A stretch of 64,000 nt of DNA. It comes from Sulfurimicrobium lacus (lineage in GTDB: Bacteria; Pseudomonadota; Gammaproteobacteria; Burkholderiales; Sulfuricellaceae). The stretch covers positions 1,843,501-1,907,500 of the forward strand of contig NZ_AP022853.1 in assembly GCF_011764585.1 (NCBI RefSeq). The letters run 5' to 3'. A program made the position numbers and the translations under genes. The notes beneath the pieces are model-generated. The model did no database searches and had not been told where the DNA came from. It worked only from the letters and a program-made list of their open reading frames with translations. This document shows positions 44,365 through 52,826 of the stretch, one piece after another (position 1 is the stretch's first letter; every line of letters begins with the position of its first letter).

Positions 44365-44598
44365 ATGCCTTTTCCTGCGCCACAGCGTCATTACACGATT
44401 TCAATCCCCATTTTTGCCGCCACCGAACCCGTCGGTGGTCTGGATTATTCCCTTCCCATTCATTCCGATCATGGCAGCTCCCAACCTCAGGAATATTGGG
44501 AAGATCAGCTCCACAAGCGCAAACCAGGCAAGCGTAAGCCCCAGCCCCTGCCGGAAAAGCCCCATGACCCAAGCCATCAGGTCGATGATTACGCCTGA
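44365..44598 (+). CDS. Small hypothetical protein in the flagellar cluster, 77 aa
   Basis: A short, hydrophilic, Pro/His/Lys-rich protein with a beta-like start (HYTISIPIFAATEPVGGLDYSLPI) and a basic, proline-rich tail (KRKPGKRKPQPLPEKPHD). It has no signal peptide or membrane helix. A good AGGAGAG ribosome-binding site lies 4-5 bases before the ATG at 44365. It starts 20 bases after fliT, so it is probably the last gene of the flaG/fliDST unit. I know of no characterised homologue. Confidence 0.6.
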   Translation: MPFPAPQRHYTISIPIFAATEPVGGLDYSLPIHSDHGSSQPQEYWEDQLHKRKPGKRKPQPLPEKPHDPSHQVDDYA

Positions 44599-44650
44599 GT
44601 AAGCTTGTTTCTCCGCGCTCTACGCTATACTCCCGCGCAGGGAGAAAAAC

Positions 44651-46054
44651 ATGCTCGAAATTCTGATTGCCATTCTGATCATCTTCATTCTGCTGGCCTC
44701 GCTGTGGGTTGGGGTCAAGCTCGGCGGGTTGACACGTTCGCAGCACGAGCTTCCTGACCATCTCTCACAAGTTTTGGAAGAGAAGCATCGCGCCATGCTG
44801 ACGGATCTGCATGATGGCTTGGCGAAACAGGGCGACCGCATGAACCATGCCTTGCTGGAAAGCTCCGAGCGCCTGCGCGAAATTGTTGCGCTCGAGTTGA
44901 AGCTGACCCGTGACGCGATGCAGTCACTGCAACTAGCGCAGAACGACAGCCTGGCACAGACGCGCGAGGCGTTGTTGAAGCAGCTGGCAGAACTGAACGT
45001 GCAGTTGCAGAGCAAGCAGGACGCGATGCGCGCCGAGGTGATTGCCAAAACCATGCAGACTCTGGCCGAACAGGGCCGGGCGGACCAGGAGTTGATCCAG
45101 TCCACCATGAAGAACAGCACGCAGCAGCTTGTCGCCACGATCGAGGGGCTGAGCAAGACCGTGGACGGCCGGCTGGAGCAGATCAGCGGGAAGGTGACGG
45201 AGCGCCTGGACGAGGGCTTCAAGAAAACCAATGATACGTTCGTCAATGTCATGGCGCGGCTGGCGACCATCGACGAAGCGCAGAAGAAAATCGACGGCCT
45301 CACCACCAACGTGGTCAGTCTGCAGGAGCTGCTGGGCGACAAGCGCTCGCGCGGCGCGTTCGGCGAGGTGCAGCTGGAAAACCTGATCCGCAATATCCTG
45401 CCGCCCACCATGTACGCGATGCAATACACGCTATCCAACGGTAGCCGTGTGGATTGCGCCTTATTCCTGCCCGAGCCCACCGGGACGGTGGGGGTGGATT
45501 CCAAGTTCCCGCTCGAGAATTACCACAGAATGTTCACGCCGGGTACCAGCGAACTGGAGCGCGCCGTGGCGCAGAAGCAGTTCAAGGCGGACGTGAGGAA
45601 GCACGTGGACGACATCGCGAGCAAATACATCATCGCTAACGAAACCTCAGATGGCGCGGTGATGTTCATTCCTGCCGAGGCGGTGTTCGCCGAAATCCAC
45701 GCCTACCACCCGGAAGTGGTGGATTACGCCATGGGCAAACGGGTGTGGATCGTTTCGCCGACGACCATGATGGCGGTGTTGAATACCGCGCGCGCGGTGA
45801 TGAAGGACGTGGAAACGCGCAAGCAGGTGCACATTATCAAGGACGCCTTGAACAAGCTGGGCAAGGAGTTCGAGCGCTTCGACACGCGCATGAAAAAGCT
45901 GGCAGACCATATTCGCCTGGCCCACGACGACGCGCTGGAAGTGCATACCACCAGCAAGAAGATCAGCGACCGCTTCCGCAAGATCGAGGCGGTGGAGCTG
46001 GAGCACCCGCAGCAGGACGTGCTGGTGGAGGTGCTGGAAGGGGATGAGACTTAA
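44651..46054 (+). CDS. rmuC: DNA recombination protein RmuC
   Basis: A 467-residue RmuC protein, linked to limiting inversions at short inverted repeats. It has an N-terminal membrane anchor (LEILIAILIIFILLASLWVGV), a long coiled coil (about residues 40-220), and the nuclease-like RmuC domain with LLGDKRSRGAFGEVQLENLIRNILPP, VDSKFPLENYHRM, DGAVMFIPAEAVFAEI and RVWIVSPTTMMAVLNTARAV. A GGGAGAAAAAC ribosome-binding site precedes the ATG. The stop shares bases with the stop of the convergent ald gene. Confidence 0.94.
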   Translation: MLEILIAILIIFILLASLWVGVKLGGLTRSQHELPDHLSQVLEEKHRAMLTDLHDGLAKQGDRMNHALLESSERLREIVALELKLTRDAMQSLQLAQNDSLAQTREALLKQLAELNVQLQSKQDAMRAEVIAKTMQTLAEQGRADQELIQSTMKNSTQQLVATIEGLSKTVDGRLEQISGKVTERLDEGFKKTNDTFVNVMARLATIDEAQKKIDGLTTNVVSLQELLGDKRSRGAFGEVQLENLIRNILPPTMYAMQYTLSNGSRVDCALFLPEPTGTVGVDSKFPLENYHRMFTPGTSELERAVAQKQFKADVRKHVDDIASKYIIANETSDGAVMFIPAEAVFAEIHAYHPEVVDYAMGKRVWIVSPTTMMAVLNTARAVMKDVETRKQVHIIKDALNKLGKEFERFDTRMKKLADHIRLAHDDALEVHTTSKKISDRFRKIEAVELEHPQQDVLVEVLEGDET

Positions 46055-47154
46055 GCGCTGAAGGGCTGGTAGTCGTAGCCCAGGTCGGCTGCCACGCTCG
46101 GGTGGGTAACCTGCCCCAGATGCAGGTTGAGCCCATTCTGGAGGCCGGCATCCTGGCGCATGGCCTCCCGGTAGCCGAGGTTGGCTAGTTTCAGCGTGTA
46201 GGGCAGGGTGGCGTGCGTGAGTGCCTGGGTCGAGGTGCGGGCGCAGGCGGCTGGCATGTTGGTGACGCAATAGTGCACCACGCCGGCCTCGACGTAGGTC
46301 GGCCTTGAATGCGTGGTCGGACGCGAGGTTTCAGCGCAGCCGCCCTGGTCGATGGCCACGTCCACCAGTACCGATCCGGGACGCATGGCGCCCACCAGTT
46401 CGCGGCTGATGAGCTTGGGTGCGCGCTTCCCCGGGATCAGCACTGATCCCACCACCAGGTCGGCATCGGAGACCAGTGCCTCGATGGCGCTGGCTTGCGA
46501 ATAATGCGTCTTGAGGCGGCCGCCGAACACGTCGTCCAGATAGCGCAGCCGATTCAGGTTCAGGTCCAGGATCGTCACATCCGCACCCGACCCCATTGCC
46601 ATTTTCGCGGCTTCAGTGCCAACCGTGCCCGCGCCGAGTATGACCACCTTGCCCGGCGCGACACCGGGTACGCCGCCGAGCAACACGCCGCTGCCGCCAT
46701 GGTTCATTTGCAGGGAGGTGGCGCCGGCCTGAAGCGCGATGCGGCCGGCGACTTCGGACATCGGCGTGAGCAGGGGGAGGCGGCCTTGGGCATCGGTGAC
46801 GGTTTCGTAGGCGATACCGATGATCTTGTGCTGCAGCAGTTGTTCGGTCAGCCCGGCATCGGCCGCGAGGTGCAGGTAGGTGAAGAGGATCTGGCCTTCA
46901 TGCAGCAGCGGAATTTCAGCAGACTGGGGCTCCTTGACCTTGACGATCATGGGGCAGGCAAGGGCTTCGGTCGCGGTGCCGACGATACGGGCGCCGGACT
47001 CGGCATACAGCGTATCGCCGAAACCGATTGCCGAACCCGCCCCGGTCTGCACGTGAACTTCATGACCGGCGCCGACCAGTGCGCGCACCCCGGCGGGGGT
47101 CAGCCCGACGCGAAATTCGTGATCCTTTATTTCCTTGGGGACGCCGATGCGCAT
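46051..47154 (-). CDS. ald: Alanine dehydrogenase
   Basis: A 367-residue NAD-dependent L-alanine dehydrogenase interconverting alanine and pyruvate plus ammonia. It begins MRIGVPKEIKDHEFRVGLTPAGV, has FTYLHLAAD with the catalytic His, the NAD-binding GKVVILGAGTVGTEAAKMAMGSGADVTILDLN, and MRPGSVLVDVAIDQGGCAETSRPTTHSRPTY. The upstream in-frame extension to 47172 is ignored: the ATG at 47154 has GAGGAAAT before it and fits the family start. Stops of ald and rmuC overlap (46051-46054). It is followed upstream by pyrD on the same strand with 2 bases between them. Confidence 0.95.
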   Translation of the reverse strand: MRIGVPKEIKDHEFRVGLTPAGVRALVGAGHEVHVQTGAGSAIGFGDTLYAESGARIVGTATEALACPMIVKVKEPQSAEIPLLHEGQILFTYLHLAADAGLTEQLLQHKIIGIAYETVTDAQGRLPLLTPMSEVAGRIALQAGATSLQMNHGGSGVLLGGVPGVAPGKVVILGAGTVGTEAAKMAMGSGADVTILDLNLNRLRYLDDVFGGRLKTHYSQASAIEALVSDADLVVGSVLIPGKRAPKLISRELVGAMRPGSVLVDVAIDQGGCAETSRPTTHSRPTYVEAGVVHYCVTNMPAACARTSTQALTHATLPYTLKLANLGYREAMRQDAGLQNGLNLHLGQVTHPSVAADLGYDYQPFSA

Positions 47155-47156
47155 GG

Positions 47157-48167
47157 TCAGATTTCCTCGCACGCTTCCCGGATCAGCGCCGGGCCGCGAT
47201 ATATGAAGCCGCTATAGAACTGGACCAGGCTGGCGCCGGCAATGATTTTTTCCTTGGCATCCAGTCCGTTCATGATGCCGCCCACGCCGATGATGGGGAT
47301 TTTGTTTCCAAGTGCCAAGCTCAGTTGTTTCACCACGCTGGTTGATTTTGCACGCACCGGTGCGCCGCTCAAACCGCCGGCTTCCTCGCCGTTCGGCAAG
47401 CCGCTCACACCTTCTCGCGACAGTGTGGTGTTGGTGGCGATCACCGCCTCGATCCGGTATTTCAACAGCAAGTCGGCGATCTGGATGATTTCTTCCGTGC
47501 TCAGGTCGGGTGCAATCTTCAGTGCCAGGGGCACGTGCTTGCCATGTGTCTGTGCAAGTCTGGCCTGCTCGTTTTTCAGCGCGTCGAGCAGTGCTTCGAG
47601 TTCGCTCGATTGCTGGAGCTGGCGCAGGTTCTTGGTGTTGGGCGACGAGATGTTGATCGCGACGTAGCTGGCGTGGGCATACACCTTGCGCAGGCAGGTA
47701 AGGTAGTCGTCGGCGGCTTTTTCGATCGGCGTGTCGAAGTTCTTGCCGATGTTGATGCCGAGAACACCGCGATATTTAGCGTTTTCGACGTTTTCGACCA
47801 GCTTGTCCACGCCGTCGTTGTTGAACCCCATGCGGTTGATGATGGCGTTGGCGGGCGGGATGCGGAACAGGCGCGGTTTGGGGTTGCCGGGCTGGGGGCG
47901 TGGCGTGACGGTGCCGATTTCGAGGAAGCCGAAGCCCAGTGCGGCCAGGGCGTCGATGTATGCGCCATTCTTGTCCAGTCCCGCCGCCAGGCCGACCGGG
48001 TTGGGAAATTCCAGGCCCATCACCGTGCGCGGCTTGGGCGGGACTCGTTCGGCGAGGAGGCTGAGCAGTCCAAGGCGCTGAGCGGTTTTCATGCCTTCCA
48101 TGCCGAGATGGTGGGCGGATTCGGCGTCCATTTTGAAAAATATGGAGCGTAGCAGTGAATAGAGCAT
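47157..48167 (-). CDS. pyrD: Dihydroorotate dehydrogenase (quinone), class 2
   Basis: A 336-residue FMN enzyme of pyrimidine synthesis that passes electrons to the quinone pool at the inner membrane. An N-terminal amphipathic helix ([22 protein letters not shown]) marks class 2. Further motifs are [66 protein letters not shown] with the catalytic Ser, and [17 protein letters not shown] for FMN phosphate. It starts 12 bases after the hydrolase gene on the same strand. Confidence 0.95.
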   Translation of the reverse strand: MLYSLLRSIFFKMDAESAHHLGMEGMKTAQRLGLLSLLAERVPPKPRTVMGLEFPNPVGLAAGLDKNGAYIDALAALGFGFLEIGTVTPRPQPGNPKPRLFRIPPANAIINRMGFNNDGVDKLVENVENAKYRGVLGINIGKNFDTPIEKAADDYLTCLRKVYAHASYVAINISSPNTKNLRQLQQSSELEALLDALKNEQARLAQTHGKHVPLALKIAPDLSTEEIIQIADLLLKYRIEAVIATNTTLSREGVSGLPNGEEAGGLSGAPVRAKSTSVVKQLSLALGNKIPIIGVGGIMNGLDAKEKIIAGASLVQFYSGFIYRGPALIREACEEI

Positions 48168-48179
48168 GATTGATTTTTC

Positions 48180-48953
48180 TTAGAATTTGAGTTGGTTGAG
48201 CCATTCGCTGACGGCTATGACCAGCTCGGCGTTGTGTTCGTGGAAATAGTGGTCGGCGCCTTTGACGACGACTTGGCGCGACTGTGGGTTGCCGGCCGTG
48301 CGCATGGCGTCCAGGCGCTCCGGCGCCATCTTCAATACCTGAGGAAATTCGGCGCTGCCATAGATGTCCAGTACCGGCACATGCATGCCGGCTAGAGGAA
48401 ACGCTTCTTTCATCGGTTGCTGGTAATCGGTGGCGCCCATGCCGATGCCTATATATGCATTGATATCCCTGTCGCCGTGCCGGGCGATCCAGTGCATGGC
48501 CATATGAGCCCCGCAACTGTGGGCGATGAGCACGATATGCGTGACTCCCGTGTCGCGCAGATAGCGGATGGCGGCAGCGATGCGCGGACCGGCTTCAGGG
48601 AATAGCGGTACATAGTCGTTGTACTTGGCTTCCTTGGCCAATACCGGCATTTGCAGCGACAAGGTGTGCCATCCGCTCGCGGGCAGCGCCGTGCGCAGGG
48701 GTGATACCACGTCAGCCCAGTCAGGATGCATGCCGCGTCCATGCAGGATGATGGCCGCTCCGCGCGGATGGCGTTGGGCGGTGGGGGTATAGATGGCAAG
48801 GAATTCGTGTTGGCCCGCTTCGAGCCACACCGGCTCGCCCTCCACGATCATGTCCACGATCTCGTCAGCCAGCCGCTTTTCGCGCACCAGATCGGAAGCC
48901 GTCGCCGGCAATGCCGAAAAGGCCAGGCACAGAGCGATGAAGATTTTGATCAT
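48180..48953 (-). CDS. Exported alpha/beta-hydrolase (DUF3530-like)
   Basis: A 257-residue protein with a Sec signal peptide (IKIFIALCLAFSALPATAS) and an alpha/beta-hydrolase fold: AAIILHGRGMHPDW (oxyanion region), the nucleophile elbow LIAHSCGAHMAM, an acid candidate in VLDIYGSAEFP, and His in KGADHYFHEH. The size and pattern match the DUF3530 family of periplasmic proteins, whose substrate is unknown. It is in tandem with pyrD but unlikely to share its pathway. It is divergent from amt. Confidence 0.78.
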   Translation of the reverse strand: MIKIFIALCLAFSALPATASDLVREKRLADEIVDMIVEGEPVWLEAGQHEFLAIYTPTAQRHPRGAAIILHGRGMHPDWADVVSPLRTALPASGWHTLSLQMPVLAKEAKYNDYVPLFPEAGPRIAAAIRYLRDTGVTHIVLIAHSCGAHMAMHWIARHGDRDINAYIGIGMGATDYQQPMKEAFPLAGMHVPVLDIYGSAEFPQVLKMAPERLDAMRTAGNPQSRQVVVKGADHYFHEHNAELVIAVSEWLNQLKF

Positions 48954-49030
48954 GTCGCAAGTATGGGGAGGGGGAGCAGTATTGACAAGGCTGGGCGTCC
49001 GAACCGATGTGGTGCGCTAATGTGATGATG

Positions 49031-49047
49031 TGCACTCATATGGTGCC
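49031..49047 (+). promoter_or_regulatory. Possible NtrC-type enhancer upstream of amt
   Basis: TGCACTCATATGGTGCC resembles the NtrC dyad TGCACYA-N4-TGGTGCA but is one base shorter between half-sites. It lies about 80 bases upstream of the sigma-54 promoter, a distance compatible with enhancer binding. A second partial half-site lies just upstream. Confidence 0.4.
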
Positions 49048-49110
49048 ATTACTTGTGATAACTATCCATGCGTAATATAAATATATATATAAAACAATGC
49101 ACATAAAATA

Positions 49111-49126
49111 TGGAATAAATATTGCT
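49111..49126 (+). promoter_or_regulatory. Sigma-54 (RpoN) promoter of amt
   Basis: TGGAATAAATATTGCT fits TGGCAC-N5-TTGCW with the invariant GG and GC exactly 10 bases apart. Transcription should start near 49137, just upstream of the GGAGA site and the ATG at 49161. It lies in an AT-rich tract (49070-49115). Confidence 0.75.
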
Positions 49127-49160
49127 TGATGGCGCCGGAACATTTTTGGAGAAAAGAGAT

Positions 49161-50357
49161 ATGGAAGACCTGAAGATAGGCGGTGACGTCCTGTTTATTC
49201 TGCTGGGGGCGATCATGGTGCTGGCCATGCATGCCGGATTCGCCTTTCTTGAACTGGGTACGGTGCGTAAGAAGAACCAGGTGAACGCGCTGGTGAAAAT
49301 CCTCAGCGATTTCGCCATTTCCACCATCGCTTATTTCTTCATCGGCTACGGCATTGCCTATGGCATCCATTTCACCGATGGCGCCGACGTCCTGATCCAG
49401 CGGGGCGGCTACGAACTGGTCAAGTTTTTCTTCCTGCTGACTTTTGCCGCAGCAATCCCGGCCATCATTTCAGGCGGCATCGCGGAGCGCGCCAGATTCA
49501 ATCCGCAACTGGCGGCGACTTTCATCCTGGTCGGATTCGTCTACCCGTTCTTCGAAGGTATTGCCTGGAACCATCATTACGGCGTTCAGGAATGGTTGAA
49601 AGCAGCGTTCGGCGCCGAGTTCCACGATTTTGCGGGCTCCGTGGTGGTGCATGCCATGGGCGGCTGGATTGCGCTTCCCGCGGTGTTGCTGCTCGGCGCG
49701 CGGCGCGGACGGTATAACAAGGACGGCATGATGGCGGCGCATCCGCCTTCCAATATTCCCTTCCTGGCGTTGGGCGCGTGGATTCTGACGGTGGGATGGT
49801 TCGGCTTCAACGTCATGTCGGCGCAAACCCTTTCCGCCATCAGCGGGCTGGTGGCGGTGAACTCGCTCATGGCGATGGTGGGCGGTACCATCGCTGCACT
49901 GGTCGTCGGCAAGAACGACCCTGGTTTTGTGCATAACGGCCCGCTGGCCGGTTTGGTTGCGGTGTGTGCGGGCTCCGACCTGATGCATCCCATCGGCGCC
50001 CTGATTACCGGCGTAGTGGCGGGTGGCATGTTCGTTTACATGTTCATGCAGACGCAGAATAAATGGAAGATCGACGATGTGCTTGGCGTGTGGCCGCTGC
50101 ACGGCCTGTGTGGGGCCTGGGGTGGCATCGCCGCGGGCATTTTCGGACTCAAGGCTTTGGGTGGCGTGGGCGGCGTGAGCTTTGGCGCGCAACTGATCGG
50201 CACCGTGCTGGGAATCGTGATCGCGCTAGCCGGCGGCTTTATCGTCTATGGCCTGATCAGAAAGCTGGTCGGTATCCGCCTCGATCCGGAAGATGAATTT
50301 AACGGCGCCGACCTGTCGATTCACAAAATTTCGGCTACCCCGGAGGGGGAAGTTTAA
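49161..50357 (+). CDS. amt: Ammonium transporter Amt
   Basis: A 398-residue, eleven-helix inner-membrane ammonium channel. FAFLELGTVRKKNQVNALVKILSDF marks the first helices. The two pore His are in DFAGSVVVHAMGG and WPLHGLCGAWGG, and the phenylalanine/Trp gate region is GWFGFNVMSAQT. An in-frame TTG at 49122 would lie inside the promoter, so the ATG at 49161, preceded by GGAGA, is the start. No glnK gene is next to it, unlike the common glnK-amtB pair. A sigma-54 promoter and an NtrC-like site suggest nitrogen-limitation control. Confidence 0.92.
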   Translation: MEDLKIGGDVLFILLGAIMVLAMHAGFAFLELGTVRKKNQVNALVKILSDFAISTIAYFFIGYGIAYGIHFTDGADVLIQRGGYELVKFFFLLTFAAAIPAIISGGIAERARFNPQLAATFILVGFVYPFFEGIAWNHHYGVQEWLKAAFGAEFHDFAGSVVVHAMGGWIALPAVLLLGARRGRYNKDGMMAAHPPSNIPFLALGAWILTVGWFGFNVMSAQTLSAISGLVAVNSLMAMVGGTIAALVVGKNDPGFVHNGPLAGLVAVCAGSDLMHPIGALITGVVAGGMFVYMFMQTQNKWKIDDVLGVWPLHGLCGAWGGIAAGIFGLKALGGVGGVSFGAQLIGTVLGIVIALAGGFIVYGLIRKLVGIRLDPEDEFNGADLSIHKISATPEGEV

Positions 50358-50382
50358 TCTGGATTTGGATATCCGCTATAAT
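50354..50382 (+). promoter_or_regulatory. Candidate sigma-70 promoter of the SDR gene
   Basis: A perfect TATAAT at 50377-50382, with a weak -35 (TTAATC at 50354-50359) at 17-base spacing overlapping the amt stop. It is 28 bases upstream of the SDR start. Confidence 0.5.
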
Positions 50383-50409
50383 TCCGCCTTCGGATAGAAC
50401 GGATTTCCC

Positions 50410-51147
50410 ATGAAAAATTATCAAGCCCCAAAAAACTTGCTCCAGGATCGCGTTGTCCTCGTCACCGGCGCAGGCCAGGGCATCGGTCGCACCGCCGCGC
50501 TGGCTTTTGCTGCCCATGGTGCGACGGTGATCCTGCACGGCCGCAATGTGGCGAAGCTCGAAGCGGTGTACGACGAAATTGAGGCGGCAGGTGGCCCCCA
50601 GGCGGCAATCTTCCCCCTCGATCTGTATAGCGCAGAGGAAAAGGACTATGAGTCGTTCGCCGGTGGCATACGCGGCCAGTTAGGGCGTCTGGACGGCATT
50701 TTGCACAATGCCGCGCATCTCGACACCTTGCACACGCTGGAATCGCACTCGCTGGAGCAATGGCAGGCCTCGATAAAGGTCAACCTGCTGGCGCCTTTTG
50801 CGCTGACCCGTGCCTGCCTGCCTCTGCTCAAGGCTGCGCCTGACGCTTCCGTGGTCATGACTTCTGAAACGCATGGGCACACGCCTGCCGCGTTTTGGGG
50901 CAGTTTTGCAGTGTCCATGGCAGGCGTGGAAACGATGGTGAAAATGTGGGCGCAAGAACTGGAGCTTTACCCCAACCTGCGCCTCAATGCGATTGTTCCC
51001 GGGGCGGTGCAGTCACCGCAGCGCACCAAGACCCACCCCGGCGAGGTAAAGGAATCATTGCCTGAACCTGAAAGCCTCATGCCGCAGTATCTCTATCTGA
51101 TGGGTGGCGACAGCCGGGGTGTGTCTGGCCAGATCGTCGTCTGCTGA
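50410..51147 (+). CDS. SDR-family protein (YciK-like) lacking the catalytic Tyr and Lys
   Basis: A 245-residue short-chain dehydrogenase/reductase resembling YciK. The cofactor-binding VLVTGAGQGIGRTAALAFAAHGATVILHGRN is intact, as is LDGILHNAAHLDTL (NNAG equivalent). The active-site YxxxK, however, reads F-A-V-S-M (SFAVSMAGVETMVKM), so both Tyr and Lys are gone, and the Ser region is TSETHGH. The C-terminal MPQYLYLMGGDSRGVSGQIV is typical of YciK. It probably binds NAD(P) but cannot do standard SDR chemistry. The ATG at 50410 lies behind a TATAAT promoter. It is convergent with the FHA gene, 8 bases apart. Confidence 0.85.
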   Translation: MKNYQAPKNLLQDRVVLVTGAGQGIGRTAALAFAAHGATVILHGRNVAKLEAVYDEIEAAGGPQAAIFPLDLYSAEEKDYESFAGGIRGQLGRLDGILHNAAHLDTLHTLESHSLEQWQASIKVNLLAPFALTRACLPLLKAAPDASVVMTSETHGHTPAAFWGSFAVSMAGVETMVKMWAQELELYPNLRLNAIVPGAVQSPQRTKTHPGEVKESLPEPESLMPQYLYLMGGDSRGVSGQIVVC

Positions 51148-51155
51148 TACCTGCT

Positions 51156-51851
51156 TTACTGCTTCAAGAAAAACTCGAGTTTTTCACCGCCTACCTCGAT
51201 CTCGTCACCCTCTTGCAGGGTGTACGATTCTTCACTGATCGGGTGCCCGTTTACCAGCGGGTGTTTTCTGCCTTCCACGTGGGTAATGGTGTAGCCGCGT
51301 GGGCGGCGGTTGATCACGGCGACTTGCACTCCGCTTTTGCCGAAGGTCGCCAGCGGGCGGTTCAACTCCAGGGTCTGGCCGGCATGGGTGCCCTCCAGGC
51401 CTTTGACGCCCCCAAGCGGGAAGGTCGCATTCGCCGCTCGGGCCACGGAAACCGCCGTGTCCACCTGCTCGGCTACCTTTGTTTCGGTGTCGCCATGACC
51501 TTTGCCTTGTCTGCGGAGGGGGACCATCATCATGGTGCGGTCGAAATCCACCCCAACCTGGGCTTTCTGGTTCATGTACCTGATCTGGTATCGCCCGATT
51601 TCGATCACGTCATTGTTTTGCAAAATGTGCTTCTTGATGACATTTCCGTTGACCAGCGTTCCGTTGGTGCTGCCCAGGTCTTCCAGTATCTGATCGTGGC
51701 CGACGGTCAGGATTACGGCGTGTTCCTTGCTGACTGACGAGTCGTCGATCTGCATGTCGTTGTGTGGTTTGCGGCCAATACTGAAGCGGCCTTGTTCAAG
51801 GAAGTGATAGCCGAGTACGTCGCCATCCAGACTTAAAACCAGCTTTGCCAT
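51156..51851 (-). CDS. FHA-domain protein (first pair)
   Basis: A 231-residue cytoplasmic protein with an N-terminal FHA phosphothreonine-binding domain (FSIGRKPHNDMQIDDSSVSKEHAVI, EDLGSTNGTLVNGN) at residues about 20-95. A second, degenerate FHA-like domain lies at the C-terminus (about 145-231: LATFGKSGVQVAVINRRPRGYTITHVEG, PLVNGHPISEESYTLQEGDEIEVGG). A polar linker joins them. It is encoded 12 bases after the PP2C phosphatase gene and most likely reads the phosphorylation state set by the divergent kinase. Confidence 0.88.
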   Translation of the reverse strand: MAKLVLSLDGDVLGYHFLEQGRFSIGRKPHNDMQIDDSSVSKEHAVILTVGHDQILEDLGSTNGTLVNGNVIKKHILQNNDVIEIGRYQIRYMNQKAQVGVDFDRTMMMVPLRRQGKGHGDTETKVAEQVDTAVSVARAANATFPLGGVKGLEGTHAGQTLELNRPLATFGKSGVQVAVINRRPRGYTITHVEGRKHPLVNGHPISEESYTLQEGDEIEVGGEKLEFFLKQ

Positions 51852-51863
51852 TGAGCTTGCCCC

Positions 51864-52670
51864 TTACTTTAACCAGCCGAACAGACGATCCATCAACCCT
51901 TTGCTGGGTTCGATGGCCGGGAACGGCGCGAGTATCTTGATCAGAACCACTGAAATGTTGTCATGGCCGCCATTGTCGTTCGCCATCATCACCAGTTGTC
52001 GTGCCGTGAGGGGCAGATTGGCCTGTAGTGCGGTGAGTGCAAGTTCGATATCGGCATCGTCCACCATGTCGTTCAAGCCATCCGAACAAAGCAGGTAAAG
52101 GTCGCCTGTTTCGACCGTCTGCTTCTGAGTTTCGTACTCGACTTCCGGTTCGACACCTAGAGCCCGGGTCACCAGGTTGCGGTTGTGGGAAGTTTTTGCA
52201 TCGTCGGAAGAAATCAGGCCTTGAACCACTTGTTCGTGGAGGATGGAGTGGTCTTGTGTCAGCGCCGTCAGTTTGCCGTGGCGCAGACGATAGAGGCGCG
52301 CATCGCCGACATGGGTGAAATGAATATGATTGTCGTGGAACAGGGTGGTCACTAGTGTGGTGCCCATGCCGTGGTACTGAGGATTCGCCTGAGCTGCCTG
52401 GTATATGGCTTGGTTGGCTTTCTCGGTGGCGTCGTGCAGTATCAGTGCGGGGAAATCCGGATCGTTTGTCTGCAGCCGGCGTTTGAGCTCCTCCAGCACG
52501 ATCGAGGCCGCCATGCCGCTGGCAACGTCACCCGCCTTGTAGCCACCCATCCCGTCAGCCACCAGGGCCAGTCCCAGATCCAGTTCGGTGGCGATGGCAT
52601 CCTCGTTAAATGAACGAACCATGCCGGAATCGGTGGTGGTCGCCACTTCAAGAGCGCTTCGTACGGTCAT
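51864..52670 (-). CDS. PP2C-type Ser/Thr protein phosphatase (first pair)
   Basis: A 268-residue PPM/PP2C phosphatase. Metal-binding motifs are RSFNEDAIAT (first Asp), LVADGMGGYKAGDVAS, THVGDARLYRLRHGKL, LYLLCSDGLNDMVDD and NDNGGHDNISVVLIKI with the last metal Asp. It has no membrane segment. It probably removes phosphates added by the divergently transcribed kinase. The start at 52670 faces the kinase start across 156 bases. Confidence 0.92.
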   Translation of the reverse strand: MTVRSALEVATTTDSGMVRSFNEDAIATELDLGLALVADGMGGYKAGDVASGMAASIVLEELKRRLQTNDPDFPALILHDATEKANQAIYQAAQANPQYHGMGTTLVTTLFHDNHIHFTHVGDARLYRLRHGKLTALTQDHSILHEQVVQGLISSDDAKTSHNRNLVTRALGVEPEVEYETQKQTVETGDLYLLCSDGLNDMVDDADIELALTALQANLPLTARQLVMMANDNGGHDNISVVLIKILAPFPAIEPSKGLMDRLFGWLK

Positions 52671-52826
52671 TCCCTCGTCCCTTATGTTTTTATTTTATTA
52701 ATTGCTGTATGGAAAATCATGAGCGTGTCATTTTCGCATCCCGCTCTATTTTGAGGCAAGGCTGTTTTGACAGGTAAACGGTAAAATATTCCTTAAATAG
52801 GCCTCCAGCTTTTATAATCGCACCCC

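Noticed and set aside
52767-52798. TTGACA at 52767 upstream of the kinase as a sigma-70 promoter
   Set aside because: No acceptable -10 hexamer lies at 16-18 bases; TAAAAT is only 9 bases away.
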